Counted from the stretch's first letter, positions 1-9,064 are shown. The stretch: 64,000 nt of DNA from CAZNKO01 sp964573855 (GCA_964573855.1 CAZNKO010000001.1:1-64000); one strand, 5' to 3'. The notes: generated by a model from the sequence alone, not told the origin. Numbers and translations are program-made.

Positions 1-304
1 TTCCGGTGTCCAAAAGATAAATGATACGCCCGCCGTCCACAGAATTGCGCGCCAACCTGTCCGCGTGCCAAGCCAAAATTCCGTTGGCCTCGCCTCGCTC
101 TACTTTGTCCAACATCTCGTTAAAAAGAGGGCGGCCCGGAATTTTGGCACTTTGTTTTTCAATCAAGACATCAACGACATTGAGATTTTCTTGTTTCGCA
201 AAGGCGCGCAATTCTGCGATCTGGTCTTCAATCGAGCGCACCTGTTTATCCTCCACATCGGTGGACTTGCGGGCATATAGGAAAAATTTATGTTGTTCGT
301 TCAT
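1..304 (-). CDS. Serine recombinase, N-terminal part (runs off the window)
   Basis: The first 101 codons of a serine-family site-specific recombinase, starting at ATG 302-304 and leaving the window at base 1. The N-terminal catalytic domain is recognisable: YARKST carries the nucleophilic serine (residue 14), followed by RSIEDQIAELR, GRPLFNEMLD and ILAWHADRLARN, all typical of resolvase/large serine integrase catalytic domains. Proteins of this type cut and rejoin DNA at attachment sites and usually belong to integrated elements. The C-terminal DNA-binding part is outside the window, so small resolvase and large integrase cannot be told apart. Confidence 0.85.
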   Translation of the reverse strand, partial: MNEQHKFFLYARKSTDVEDKQVRSIEDQIAELRAFAKQENLNVVDVLIEKQSAKIPGRPLFNEMLDKVERGEANGILAWHADRLARNSVDGGRIIYLLDTG

Positions 305-548
305 ATTTTTATTTGGCAAAGCAAATACTTAAAATCGCAAGGGATTTCGAACCTGCGCTTGGCGAGCCGCACTGTGCGCGGCGAGCCAGTGTTTCCGTAC
401 CTTTCCGCGCTTCGCGCGGCCGAATCGGTCGGGAAAATTCCTGAAAGTTTGATATTGGTGCGTTTGTTTGACGAAAAGCTTGTTTCTTGATCAGATGACC
501 CTCGGCTCTTTCTCTCTTTGACCATGGATCCCCACAAGGAGGTGCTCT

Positions 549-965
549 TTGGCAAACGAAACGAAACCGCTCCTCATCACTGGGGAACGGCTGCTGCTCG
601 CGCTCGACATCCTGCTCGCCTGGGTCGACATAGACGACGAAAAGGAAGTAGCCGATGAGCGGTTCTCGCTCTCGAAAATCCACTCGGTCTTCCAACGGCT
701 TGGGTTGTCCGATCCGGAAGCGGATCTCGAAGGAGACTCGTGGCTCTCCACCTGGCTGCACGTCTATGACGAAGAGCTCTGGCATCTGCACCGTTTCCTC
801 GATCACCCGACCCACCACGAGATGCTCGCGACGGTGTCCTTCGACCTGGAGGCCGTCTTTGATCTCATCGGCGGAAACGTGACCTCGGAAGATCTGGCGG
901 TATTCCAGCGCTTCCTCTGCGGGGTCGCGGTCGGTGAACTCACCGAGGCCGACTTCCGGCCGTAA
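549..965 (+). CDS. Hypothetical protein, 138 aa
   Basis: Unrecognised acidic, probably helical soluble protein with no signal peptide or membrane segment. The start is TTG 549-551, chosen because a perfect AAGGAGGT Shine-Dalgarno sequence at 536-543 lies five bases upstream and the frame begins there with MANETKPLL. Many Leu, Glu, Asp and Trp residues (LLAWVDIDDEKEVADE, STWLHVYDEELWHLHRFL). It stands alone and is closed by a strong terminator 28 bp after the stop, so it is a monocistronic unit. Function unknown. Confidence 0.7.
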   Translation: MANETKPLLITGERLLLALDILLAWVDIDDEKEVADERFSLSKIHSVFQRLGLSDPEADLEGDSWLSTWLHVYDEELWHLHRFLDHPTHHEMLATVSFDLEAVFDLIGGNVTSEDLAVFQRFLCGVAVGELTEADFRP

Positions 966-992
966 GAAGGAAGTCTCGCCCCCGTTCTTCAG

Positions 993-1018
993 AGAGCCCC
1001 CTCGGGCTCTTTTTTCTT
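993..1018 (+). terminator. Rho-independent terminator of the 549-965 gene
   Basis: Seven-base-pair stem AGAGCCC/GGGCTCT (993-999 with 1004-1010), loop CCTC, followed by TTTTTTC. Placed just after the stop codon of the upstream gene and before the LCP gene. Confidence 0.9.
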
Positions 1019-1099
1019 TCTCCTCATCATCAACAAATTAAAACAAAGAACCCACCTTGAAACCCTCGCCCGATTTCGCTACCATGACCCCACGAAGGT

Positions 1100-2677
1100 A
1101 TGGAACGAAGGGTGAAGATCGATTTCCTGCGTGACAAATACGACCTGGACGCGTCAAGACATGTCCGGTTTGTTTTTTTTGGCCGAATCGTCCTCTTCGG
1201 TCTCCTCTTTATCGCGACCGCGGCGGCCGCGTTCACTTTCCGGACCGCCCAAAATGCCGGGGAGCAAAACGGGCTTCCGGGCTTTTCCCTCTTTTCTTCC
1301 ATCCGCTCGCTCGTGCAGGCCGGGGACCGGGAACTCAAGGGGGAGCGCAACGATCGCATCAATTTCCTTCTCTTGGGGATCGGGGGGGCGGGCCATGAAG
1401 GTCCACAGCTGACAGACACGATGCTCCTCGCAAGCTACAAGCCGTCCACCTCTGAAATCGGCCTGCTCTCCATTCCGCGCGACCTTTCGGTTCCGATGCC
1501 GGGCTACGGCTGGCGGAAGATCAATCATGCCAATGCCTTCGGCGAAACGAAGGAACCCGGAAGCGGGCCTGCCTTTACGGGCCGCGTGCTTGAAGACATT
1601 CTCGACCAACCTGTCCATTATTATGTCCGGGTGGATTTCGACGGGTTTGCTAAACTCATTGATGATCTCGGGGGGATTGATGTCTCTGTCGATCGAGCCT
1701 TCACGGATAGCCGATACCCCGTGGAGGGATTGGAGAATGCCACGTGCGAGGCCGGAGTGACGAGTGATGGAGTGATTGGTGATGAGGAGACGGGTGATGA
1801 TATCCTCGCGGCGCTTGTCCCCTCTCCGGATCCGTACGATTGCCGCTTCGAGCACCTTTCCTTTGCGCAGGGGTGGACCCGGATGGACGGCGAGACCGCG
1901 CTCAAATTCGTCCGCTCGCGCCACGGCACAAACGGCGAGGCGTCGGACTTCGCGCGCAGTCGTCGTCAGCAGAAGATTCTCCTCGCCGTGAAAGATAAAC
2001 TGCTTTCCGCCTCAACCCTTCTCAACCCCGGCCGCATCAACGAGGCGCTCGAAACGCTGAAAACGAATATCGCAACGAATCTGACCGCTTGGGAAGTCCT
2101 CCGCCTTGCCCAAGAGTTTAAACGAATCGACTCAAATCGCGTCACGACAAAAGTTCTTGATGCTTCTCCCGACTCTCCTCTCTACGCGACGTCGCTGAAT
2201 GGCGCCTACGTGCTCCTCCCGAAGAAGGACGACTGGGGGCCGCTCCAAAGGCTGACCGCGAGCCTGTTTACTTCAAGCTCGGGAGACGAACGCCGCGCGG
2301 CTCCCTCCGGTCCCCCGCCCGCACGGATCGAAGTCCAAAACGGCACCGCGATCACGGGACTCGCCGCACGCATGGGCCTCCTCCTTGAAAATAACGGTTA
2401 CGCGGTTTCCGCGATCGGGAATGCTGTCGAACGCGATTACACTCACACGCTCATCTATGACTTCACGGACGGAGCGCGAGCAGAAGATCTGAAAGAACTC
2501 CGCAAGCGCTTGCAGGCGGATGTCATCCTTTCGGCTTCAGGTTGGCTCGTGAGCGGGAACCTGGTGCCCCAAAATATTTCGCTTAGCCACGAGGATTACG
2601 CCGCGCTCGCCACGACCAAACAGATTGATTTTTTGGTGATTTTAGGAGAGAATGCCGCGAACGTGTTGACCCCTTGA
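1100..2677 (+). CDS. LytR-CpsA-Psr (LCP) family protein with LytR C-terminal domain
   Basis: LCP proteins transfer polyprenyl-linked glycopolymers to the cell wall on the outer face of the membrane. A short cytoplasmic N-terminus is followed by one transmembrane segment (about residues 28-48), a linker, and the LCP domain (about 85-310) with the hallmark blocks LLLGIGG, LTDTMLLASY, LLSIPRDLSV, KINHANAFGE and ALKFVRSRH. The Arg and Asp residues that bind the pyrophosphate lipid are in these blocks. About 410-500 is a LytR_C-like domain (RIEVQNGTAITGLAARM). The length, 525 aa, is usual for this architecture. ATG 1100 has a modest AAGG upstream. First gene of a plus-strand row leading into der. 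Confidence 0.9.
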   Translation: MERRVKIDFLRDKYDLDASRHVRFVFFGRIVLFGLLFIATAAAAFTFRTAQNAGEQNGLPGFSLFSSIRSLVQAGDRELKGERNDRINFLLLGIGGAGHEGPQLTDTMLLASYKPSTSEIGLLSIPRDLSVPMPGYGWRKINHANAFGETKEPGSGPAFTGRVLEDILDQPVHYYVRVDFDGFAKLIDDLGGIDVSVDRAFTDSRYPVEGLENATCEAGVTSDGVIGDEETGDDILAALVPSPDPYDCRFEHLSFAQGWTRMDGETALKFVRSRHGTNGEASDFARSRRQQKILLAVKDKLLSASTLLNPGRINEALETLKTNIATNLTAWEVLRLAQEFKRIDSNRVTTKVLDASPDSPLYATSLNGAYVLLPKKDDWGPLQRLTASLFTSSSGDERRAAPSGPPPARIEVQNGTAITGLAARMGLLLENNGYAVSAIGNAVERDYTHTLIYDFTDGARAEDLKELRKRLQADVILSASGWLVSGNLVPQNISLSHEDYAALATTKQIDFLVILGENAANVLTP

Positions 2678-2680
2678 TGT

Positions 2681-2800
2681 TATGAAATTCGAAATACGAA
2701 ATTCGAAATTCGAAAAAATTCTAAATCAAAAATCCGAAATTTAAAATTTGGAATTTTGTATTTCTTCGGATTTTCTCCATTTCGGATTTCGAATTTTTCT
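2681..2800. repeat. AT-rich word-repeat spacer (AAATTCGAAAT words)
   Basis: The spacer between the LCP gene and der consists of degenerate repeats of AAATTCGAAAT on the left and complementary GGATTTCGAATTTT-like words on the right, so it can fold into a long imperfect hairpin. The same vocabulary fills the rplB-rplW spacer (36485-36597). Base composition is very unlike the GC-rich flanking genes. Confidence 0.7.
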
Positions 2801-4165
2801 ATGCTCTCCCGCCCCTCCCTCCCCACCGTTGCGATCATCGGGCGCGCGAACGTCGGCAAATCGACGTTGTTTAATCGTTGCCTCGAAAGCGCGAAGGCGC
2901 TCGTGTCGGATATTGCGGGGACCACGCGCGACCGGAAGGAGGGCGAATGTCTCTGGCGCGGACGGGTGATCCGGATGGTGGACACGGGCGGACTCGACAT
3001 CGTACATGCGGACGATGTGGAAAGGCAGGTGATACGCCAGGCGGAGCTTGCGATGGAGCAGGCGGACATCATTTTGTTCGTCGTGGATCTTTCCATGAAT
3101 CCTCTCCTCCAAGATCAGGACCTGGCGAAAAGACTCGCCCGCGCCGACAAGCCCGTGATCGTCGTCGGCAACAAGGCGGAAAAACTTTCCGAGAGGATGA
3201 GCGCCTCCGAACGCGAATGGCGCCTCGCGGGACTTCCCGCCCCGCTCCCGATCTCGGCCGCCCGCGGCACAGGCGTCGGCGACTTGCTCGACAGGGTCTA
3301 CGAGGAATTGAAGCGTTTGAAAAAATCACCCGTGGATGTCACCGAGGTCAAAGCTTGTCGTGTGTCCGTCATCGGGCGTCCGAATGTCGGCAAGTCATCC
3401 CTCTTGAACGCGATTCTCGGGGAAGAGCGCTTCATCACGAGTCCGGTCGCGCACACCACACGGGAACCGAACGACGTGCTGGTCGAAGCCGGGGATAAGT
3501 CGTATGTCTTGATTGACACCGCCGGGCTCCGGAAAGTTGGGAGAGCGCGGAAGGCGGGAGGACTTGAGGAGGCAGGGATGGAACGCACGCAGCGTGCCCT
3601 CTCTCACACGGATATTGTCCTGTTCGTTCTTGATGTCACCGAACCGCTCTCGGCGCAAGATCGGGCGCTCGCGGGTATGCTCGACGCTGCGAAGGTTGGA
3701 ATCATCGTGGTCGCGAACAAATGGGATTTGGTCCCGAACAAAACTCCCAGTTCCACAAACGAATTTGCCAAATACATCGCCGGCGCCATCCCCTTCCTCC
3801 AGTGGGCGCCGATCGTGTTCGTCTCCGCTCTCACCAAACAACGGATCCCGGATATTTTTTCCCTGGTGGATGAAATTCAACGCCGACGGTTCACAGAAAT
3901 CCCGGAGAGTGAGCTCGAAAAATTCTGGCGTCAGGCGGTTCGCACCCATCTCCCCTCCCGCGGCAAGGGTCCGCTCCCGCCAAAAGTGCTCGGGATGAAA
4001 CAGATCGATGTGGCTCCGCCGCGATTTCAACTCTTCATCAAAGCGAAGCGCCTCGACGTGCTTCACGCGAGCTACCTGCGCTATTTGGAAAACCGGCTGC
4101 GCGAGAGGTTTGACTTGAAAGGCACGCCAGTCATAATAACGGTAAAGGGGGTTACGTCGGTATAG
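2801..4165 (+). CDS. der: GTPase Der (EngA), ribosome assembly
   Basis: Tandem GTPase needed for maturation of the 50S subunit. The first G domain has GRANVGKSTLFN (G1), DTGGLD (G3) and NKAEK (G4); the second has GRPNVGKSSLLN, DTAGLR and NKWD; a KH-like domain occupies the last ~90 residues (LPPKVLGMKQIDVAPPRFQL). At 454 aa it has the family's usual size. I use ATG 2801 (MLSRPSLPTVAIIG) rather than the longer frame opening at 2756, because the extra residues are translated word-repeat DNA. A 78-bp repeat spacer separates it from pth. Confidence 0.96.
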   Translation: MLSRPSLPTVAIIGRANVGKSTLFNRCLESAKALVSDIAGTTRDRKEGECLWRGRVIRMVDTGGLDIVHADDVERQVIRQAELAMEQADIILFVVDLSMNPLLQDQDLAKRLARADKPVIVVGNKAEKLSERMSASEREWRLAGLPAPLPISAARGTGVGDLLDRVYEELKRLKKSPVDVTEVKACRVSVIGRPNVGKSSLLNAILGEERFITSPVAHTTREPNDVLVEAGDKSYVLIDTAGLRKVGRARKAGGLEEAGMERTQRALSHTDIVLFVLDVTEPLSAQDRALAGMLDAAKVGIIVVANKWDLVPNKTPSSTNEFAKYIAGAIPFLQWAPIVFVSALTKQRIPDIFSLVDEIQRRRFTEIPESELEKFWRQAVRTHLPSRGKGPLPPKVLGMKQIDVAPPRFQLFIKAKRLDVLHASYLRYLENRLRERFDLKGTPVIITVKGVTSV

Positions 4166-4235
4166 GTTCGCAGGGAATGAAGGGTCGTAGGTTCGTAGAG
4201 CCGCGGCCCTGCGAACCTGCGACCCTGCGAACCTT
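4164..4235. repeat. Word-repeat hairpin (GGTTCGCAGGG words)
   Basis: Spacer between der and pth. GGTTCGCAGGG on the left pairs with CCCTGCGAACC copies on the right, with repeated internal words GTAGGTTCGTAG and CCTGCGACCCTGCGAACC. A closely related hairpin lies between ruvX and map (25863-25946). Confidence 0.7.
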
Positions 4236-4243
4236 CTCCGCCT

Positions 4244-4774
4244 ATGAAATTAATCGTCGGTCTCGGCAATCCTGGCCCTGAATACGCCGGCACACGGCAT
4301 AATGTCGGATTTTTGACCGTGGATCGGATTGCGGAGACCCAAGGGGCGCGTTGGAAAATGGAAAAGATGTGGTCCTCCGAATGCGCGACCACCCAGCCCG
4401 GCAACGGCACGGTCGTGCTCCTGTGCAAGCCCCAAACCTTTATGAATCGGAGCGGGGAGGCCGTCCGCGAGCTTCTCAAAGCAAAAAAACTCGCGCCGCA
4501 CCAACTTCTCTTGATTTACGACGACGCGGATCTTCCCTTCGGAAAAATCGTCTACCGTCCTGACGGGTCCTCCGCTGGACACAACGGCGTGCAGTCTATT
4601 CTCGACCAGTTCCCGGAGGCTGCCGTGCCGCGCGTCCGGATCGGCATCGGCCGGCCGGAAAATCCGAACGTCCCGCTCGAGGACTGGGTGCTACAGCGCT
4701 GGAGCGCGGAAGAAGCCGTGCGGCTTCCGGAACTCGTGGATGAAGCGGTCAAGGTTGTTTTGACAAAAATTTGA
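4244..4774 (+). CDS. pth: Peptidyl-tRNA hydrolase
   Basis: Releases tRNA from peptidyl-tRNA that has dropped off the ribosome. 176 aa, close to the bacterial norm. Conserved blocks are visible in order: IVGLGNPGPEYAGTRHNVGF with the catalytic His, CKPQTFMNRSG, LLIYDDADLPFGKI and SAGHNGVQSI. ATG 4244 fits the conserved N-terminus exactly. It lies between der and dprA on the same strand, with only 47 bp to dprA. Confidence 0.96.
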   Translation: MKLIVGLGNPGPEYAGTRHNVGFLTVDRIAETQGARWKMEKMWSSECATTQPGNGTVVLLCKPQTFMNRSGEAVRELLKAKKLAPHQLLLIYDDADLPFGKIVYRPDGSSAGHNGVQSILDQFPEAAVPRVRIGIGRPENPNVPLEDWVLQRWSAEEAVRLPELVDEAVKVVLTKI

Positions 4775-4777
4775 ATG

Positions 4778-4821
4778 TCCATCCTTTCTACCCTCTACCC
4801 TCTACCTTCTACTTTCTACCT
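4778..4821. repeat. Word-repeat spacer (CTACCTTCTA words)
   Basis: Run of TCTACC/TTCTAC words between pth and dprA. The same words, direct or complementary, occur at 51301-51333 and 63105-63130. Confidence 0.55.
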
Positions 4822-5892
4822 ATGCCTTCCGATCTCCCCTATTGGCTCGGGCTCGTGCGCTTCCGTCCATTCGGCGCGATCCGCCTCGCAAAACTCCATG
4901 ATGCCTTCCCGTCCATGCGGGAGGCGTTTTTCGCTTCTGCGGATGAGCTCATCCGGGCCGGCATTCCCAAAGACGCCTCGGAATTGTTCATCGCGTCTCG
5001 AAGCGGAATCCATCCGGAAGAAGAGCTGGCGAGTCTTACGCGTGCGGAGGTCAAAGTCGTGACGATTCTCAACCCGTCCTATCCATCGCGCCTCAAAACC
5101 ATCCATGACCCGCCCGCCGTCTTGTTTCTCCGCGGTGAATTTCCGGATCATTCCCGGCCGCATATCGCCGTGGTCGGCAGCCGCAAAGCGACGCCGTACG
5201 GCGCCTTCGCGACCCGGACTCTGGTCGAGCCGCTTGCAGCCTCCGGCGCCGTGATCGTCAGCGGCCTTGCGTACGGCATTGACGCCTTAGCCCACGCCGC
5301 TTGCCTCGAGGCTGGTGGCACCACGCTGGCGGTCTTGGCAGGCGGGCTCGATTATATTTATCCCTCCCAAAATCGCGCCCTGGCCGAAAAGATTTTGAAA
5401 AGCGGCGGCGCGCTTCTCTCCGAGTTCCCGCTTGGCATCCCCTCCTTAAAACAGCACTTCCCGTTTCGGAACCGCATCATTGCGGGGCTTTCAGATGGCA
5501 CGCTTGTCGTCGAAGCAGCCGAACGTTCAGGCTCGCTCATTACGGCACAGGCGGCGCTTGAAGCCGGGCGCGAGGTCTACGCCGTGCCGGGCCCCATTGA
5601 TTCCCCGGTTTCCGTGGGCCCGAACAATCTCATCAAAATGGGGGCAACCCCGGCCACGAAACCCTCGGATATTCTTCCCAATATCGAGCCCGAAAAAAAG
5701 CCAGAACCCACCTTCGCGACCGAGGAAGAACGGCGTATTTTTGCCTGTCTCGCGCCGCACGAGCCGTGCCATGTGGATGAGCTTTCCGTCCGTCTTTCTC
5801 TTCCAGCAGAGCACCTCAATCGACTCATGACTCTCATGGAAATGAACGGCGCGATCCGTCACACCGGCGGCGGATATTACACCCGTTCGTGA
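4822..5892 (+). CDS. dprA: DNA-processing protein DprA
   Basis: Binds incoming single-stranded DNA during natural transformation and loads RecA. A SAM-like N-terminal region is followed by the Rossmann-type domain (about residues 65-275) with GSRKATPYG, VSGLAYGIDALAHAACLEAG, FPFRNRIIAGLSDGTLVVEA and SGSLITAQAALEAGR, then a winged-helix-like C-terminus (EPCHVDELSVRLSLP). I use ATG 4822 (MPSDLPYWLGLVRF); the upstream part of the frame is repeat DNA. With comEC at 59-61 kb it suggests a DNA-uptake route. 356 aa, normal size. Confidence 0.95.
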   Translation: MPSDLPYWLGLVRFRPFGAIRLAKLHDAFPSMREAFFASADELIRAGIPKDASELFIASRSGIHPEEELASLTRAEVKVVTILNPSYPSRLKTIHDPPAVLFLRGEFPDHSRPHIAVVGSRKATPYGAFATRTLVEPLAASGAVIVSGLAYGIDALAHAACLEAGGTTLAVLAGGLDYIYPSQNRALAEKILKSGGALLSEFPLGIPSLKQHFPFRNRIIAGLSDGTLVVEAAERSGSLITAQAALEAGREVYAVPGPIDSPVSVGPNNLIKMGATPATKPSDILPNIEPEKKPEPTFATEEERRIFACLAPHEPCHVDELSVRLSLPAEHLNRLMTLMEMNGAIRHTGGGYYTRS

Positions 5893-5938
5893 GGGCGAAA
5901 ACTTGACGGAAAAAAATTTTCTCGGCATGATCGAGTCC

Positions 5939-7717
5939 ATGCCAAAGCCGCTCATCATCGTCGAGTCGCCGACGAAGGCCAAAACGATCACAAAATTTGT
6001 GGGGAAGGATTTCCATGTCCTTTCTTCTTTTGGTCATATTCGCGATCTTCCAAAGAGTAAAATCGGCGTGGATGCCGCGAACGACTTTGCCCCCACCTAC
6101 GTTGTTCCTCCAGACAAAAAGAAGCGCGTGACCGAACTCAAGACGGCGGCAAAAGACGCAAGTGAAATCATCCTCGCGACCGACGAAGACCGCGAAGGAG
6201 AAGCGATTGCTTGGCATATTGCCGAACTTTTGGGGCTGGATGAAGCAAAGGCGAAACGAATCACCTTCCACGAGATCACCTCCTCCGCGATTGAGGAGGC
6301 GCTCAAAACCCCGCGTGCCATCGAAATGAACATGGTGAATGCCCAGCAGGCGCGGCGCATTCTTGACCGACTCGTCGGCTACGAACTCTCTCCTCTTCTT
6401 TGGCAAAAGGTCCGGCGCGGGCTCTCGGCCGGGCGCGTGCAATCCGTGGCGCTTCGGCTCGTGGTCGAGCGTGAACGCGAACGGCAGGCATTCAAGGCCG
6501 ATGAGTACTGGACGATCGACGCGATCTTCACCAAAGACCGCCAGGATTTTGAAGCAAAACTCGTCGTCGCAGACGGAAAAAAACTCGACAAACTCTCGAT
6601 CGGGAACGCCGAACAGGCGAACAAAATCGCTTCAGATCTCCGGAGCGCGGCTTTCACGATCGCGGATATTGAGAAAAAACTTCTCGCCCGAAGCGGGCCG
6701 ACCCCTTTTACGACGTCCGCGCTCCAAATCGAAGCCAACCACAAACTCGGTTTTAGCGCGAAACAGACCATGATGCTCGCGCAATCGCTTTACGAAACCG
6801 GCCGCATTACCTACATGCGCACGGACTCGGTGAATCTGGCCGGAGCGTTTTTGTCGCAGACACAGGCGTTCATCGAAAAAACCTATGGGGCCGCTTATGC
6901 AACCGGGGCGAAGCGTTATACAACCAAATCCAAAGGCGCTCAGGAAGCCCATGAAGCCATTCGTCCGACCGAGGTCACGGCAACACCCGAATCCCTCAAG
7001 GACGAGGCCGATCCGCGGGAATGGAAGCTCTATGACCTCATTTGGCGCCGCACCGTCGCCTCCCAGCTGCCGCCCGCCAAGCTCGAACGCACCACGGTCG
7101 ACATCGCGGCTAAAACCTACGTTTTCCGCGCGACCGGCAACATGATCCGCTTTGACGGCTACATGAAAGTCTACCGCGGCGCGCAAGAAAAGCTTCTGCC
7201 TGCATTCGCGAAAGGCGACGCGGTGGATTTGAAAGATCTCCAGGCGAACCAGCACTTCACGGAGCCGCCGCCGCGCTATTCGGACGCGACCCTCGTCAAA
7301 GCCCTCGAGGAGGACGGCATCGGGCGCCCCTCCACCTACGCCCCGACCATCAGCACGATCATTGACCGCGGATATGTGGAGCGGGATGAGCAGAAAAAAC
7401 TGTTTCCGACCGACACTGCTTTTATCGTGACGGATCTTCTCCTTGAGCATTTCCCTTCGATCGTCGACTACGCCTTCACAGCCACGATGGAAAAGTCGCT
7501 CGATGAAATCGCTGAAGGGAAAAAAGAATGGGTGCCCATGCTGAAAAATTTTTACGGTCCATTCCACGAGACGGTCACGGAAAAAATGAAAGGTCTAAAA
7601 CGCGAAGACGTTCTGAAGGAACGCGTCCTCGGGCAAGACCCGAAGACTGGACTCCCGATCCTTGTTCGCAGCGGCCGCTTCGGCCCGTTTGTGAAACTTG
7701 TAGAATGGAGTGAGTAG
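5939..7717 (+). CDS. topA: DNA topoisomerase I, N-terminal and catalytic part (ends at in-frame TAG)
   Basis: Type IA topoisomerase that relaxes negative supercoils. The Toprim domain (PLIIVESPTKAKTI, then DEDREGEAIAWHI), the gate domains and the catalytic tyrosine in GRITYMRTDSVNL are present, followed by PSTYAPTIS. A first C-terminal repeat (SGRFGPFVKLVEWSE) is cut by TAG at 7715-7717. The frame continues without a shift through 17 lysine-rich codons into two more GRFGP repeats (7769-8254), so the ancestral protein was one chain of about 770 aa. ATG 5939 (MPKPLIIVE) fits the family start. The core enzyme is complete without the tail, so it may still function. Confidence 0.93.
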   Translation: MPKPLIIVESPTKAKTITKFVGKDFHVLSSFGHIRDLPKSKIGVDAANDFAPTYVVPPDKKKRVTELKTAAKDASEIILATDEDREGEAIAWHIAELLGLDEAKAKRITFHEITSSAIEEALKTPRAIEMNMVNAQQARRILDRLVGYELSPLLWQKVRRGLSAGRVQSVALRLVVERERERQAFKADEYWTIDAIFTKDRQDFEAKLVVADGKKLDKLSIGNAEQANKIASDLRSAAFTIADIEKKLLARSGPTPFTTSALQIEANHKLGFSAKQTMMLAQSLYETGRITYMRTDSVNLAGAFLSQTQAFIEKTYGAAYATGAKRYTTKSKGAQEAHEAIRPTEVTATPESLKDEADPREWKLYDLIWRRTVASQLPPAKLERTTVDIAAKTYVFRATGNMIRFDGYMKVYRGAQEKLLPAFAKGDAVDLKDLQANQHFTEPPPRYSDATLVKALEEDGIGRPSTYAPTISTIIDRGYVERDEQKKLFPTDTAFIVTDLLLEHFPSIVDYAFTATMEKSLDEIAEGKKEWVPMLKNFYGPFHETVTEKMKGLKREDVLKERVLGQDPKTGLPILVRSGRFGPFVKLVEWSE

Positions 7718-7768
7718 GATAAAAAAGAAAAAAAGAACAAACCGCGCAGCGCTTCGCTCGCCAAGGGA

Positions 7769-8254
7769 ATGATGATGGAGAGCGTAACCGTTGAAGAGGC
7801 CCTAAAACTCATGGAACTTCCCAAGGTTCTCGGGACAACAGATGCCGGCGAAGAAATCATTGTGAACGTGGGACGGTTCGGACCATATCTCAAAGCGGGC
7901 AATCACACGACCTCTATTCCGGCCACGATTTCTCCACACACCATGACGCTTGAGGAGGCCAAGCGATTACTGGTCGAGGGTGCCGCCCGGAAACAGGCGA
8001 TGCAGACCCCGCTTGCCGAACTCGGCACCGATCCCGCGACCAAGCGCCCGGTCCTCGTGAAGCAAGGACGGTTCGGGCCCTATGTCACGGACGGCGAGAC
8101 GAACGTTTCGGTTCCAAAAAAACTCGATCCCGCGGCTCTGACGCTTGAACAAGCTTCGGAACTCCTGGAGAAGAAGCGTCACGCACCAAAAAGAAATTGG
8201 AAACGCAAATCCGGCAAAGCCGGATCCGGCTTTGCCGGAAAGACGGACGCCTAA
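7769..8254 (+). pseudogene. topA: topA C-terminal repeats, separated by an in-frame amber codon
   Basis: Same reading frame as the topA part upstream. It contains two further topoisomerase C-terminal repeats (NVGRFGPYLKAG and KQGRFGPYVTDG) and a basic tail KRNWKRKSGKAGSGFAGK. Three consecutive ATG codons begin at 7769 with AAGGGA directly upstream, so re-initiation could make a separate tail protein. The end of the frame (8214-8238) is a translated perfect palindrome. Whether this is a true nonsense mutation, a split gene or a sequencing error cannot be decided here. Confidence 0.75.
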
Positions 8255-8268
8255 GCGCCCGTCTTTTT
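8240..8268 (+). terminator. Terminator of topA
   Basis: AAGACGG and CCGTCTT pair around an inner CGC/GCG stem, followed by TTTTT. The stop codon TAA (8252-8254) lies in the loop. It also marks the 3' end of the convergent minus-strand gene at 8267. Confidence 0.8.
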
Positions 8269-8824
8269 AATGATGCCCGCCCCCGCCATGGTCTCCGCCT
8301 CCTCCGTGGTCACCCCCTCCCCCGCCGTGTTCCTCCTTGTGCTCCTCTTTTTTCTCTTCTTTCTTTTCCTCCTTCTCGGGTTTTTTCTTGCCCTCTTCTT
8401 TTTTCTTCTTTTTTAACTCCGAAGCCGTCTTCCGCGGAGGCGGCAACACCTCCTGCCATGACTTGGGAAGCTGTTTGTACCCCCACTCTTCAGCTTTTTT
8501 GATCCACCCGTCAATCGTATCCCAGATTTTCGTCCAGACCATCCCGAGCCCCAGAAGAGGAAGTTTGATCCCGGTCACAAGCATGGATGGATCTTTTCCG
8601 TGCGCGTGGTCGCTGTGATCCGCATGGGATCCCGCCGCGCGCTTCTCGGCCGCTTCCCGAGCGGATGCCACGCGTGCCGCGTGTTCTGCCGGATGGGCGC
8701 CGACTTCCGCCCGCGGCTCATGAGCGGCTTCTGGCGTGTGAGAAGCCAGAGGCGGCCGCTCGCGGCTCCCGACATGGGCACTTTCTCCCCCTCCTCTCCG
8801 ATGTTCTGGTTCATGTTCTGGCAT
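8267..8824 (-). CDS. Hypothetical His/Glu/Lys-rich protein, 185 aa
   Basis: Not recognised. Three zones are visible: an N-terminal His/Glu/Ala-rich half (HAGK- and SHADHSDHAHG-like clusters), a short hydrophobic and Trp-rich middle (LLGLGMVWTKIWDTIDGWIKKAEEW), and a low-complexity tail of Lys/Glu runs ending in repeated GGGGDH units. The His clusters could bind metal, but nothing proves it. The start codon (8822-8824) abuts a hairpin element (8826-8952), and I see no Shine-Dalgarno sequence next to it. Convergent with topA, divergent from rel. Confidence 0.6.
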   Translation of the reverse strand: MPEHEPEHRRGGGESAHVGSRERPPLASHTPEAAHEPRAEVGAHPAEHAARVASAREAAEKRAAGSHADHSDHAHGKDPSMLVTGIKLPLLGLGMVWTKIWDTIDGWIKKAEEWGYKQLPKSWQEVLPPPRKTASELKKKKKEEGKKKPEKEEKKEEKKEEHKEEHGGGGGDHGGGGDHGGGGHH

Positions 8825-8825
8825 A

Positions 8826-8952
8826 CCCCGTACTACAACTTCGACTTAAAAAACGTTTGAAGTCGTCTGGTAATAAGGCCGTGGGACTGAATGGTTTTGC
8901 GATATCTTGTTAAGACAGGCATACAGGATAATATCGAAGTTGTAGTACGGGG
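8826..8952 (-). repeat. Hairpin element, long form (CCCCGTACTACAAC arms)
   Basis: Perfect 19-bp inverted repeats CCCCGTACTACAACTTCGA (8826-8844) and its complement (8934-8952), flanked by ATA on both sides. On the minus strand the right-hand end reads ACGGGGTATG, where ATG is the start codon of the 8267-8824 gene. The interior is nearly the same as in the copies at 18673 and 32191. Confidence 0.9.
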
Positions 8953-9064
8953 CATAGGATTTTCCGCTAGCATAAACTACTTTTGCCTCGCGGGCAACTT
9001 CTCACGGGGTTTACACGCGCCCTCCAAACGACTACGCTGGGATCGGCACTGTTCTGCCTGAATC

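Noticed and set aside
335..375. tRNA-like T arm (minus strand GGTTCGAAATCCC) beside the serine recombinase
   Set aside because: The T stem pairs poorly and no acceptor, D or anticodon arm can be found; it could be an attachment-site relic but the sequence does not show it.
8826..8952. Hairpin elements as ordinary intercistronic terminators
   Set aside because: No T run follows the stems, they abut start codons rather than stop codons, and they are flanked by short duplications.
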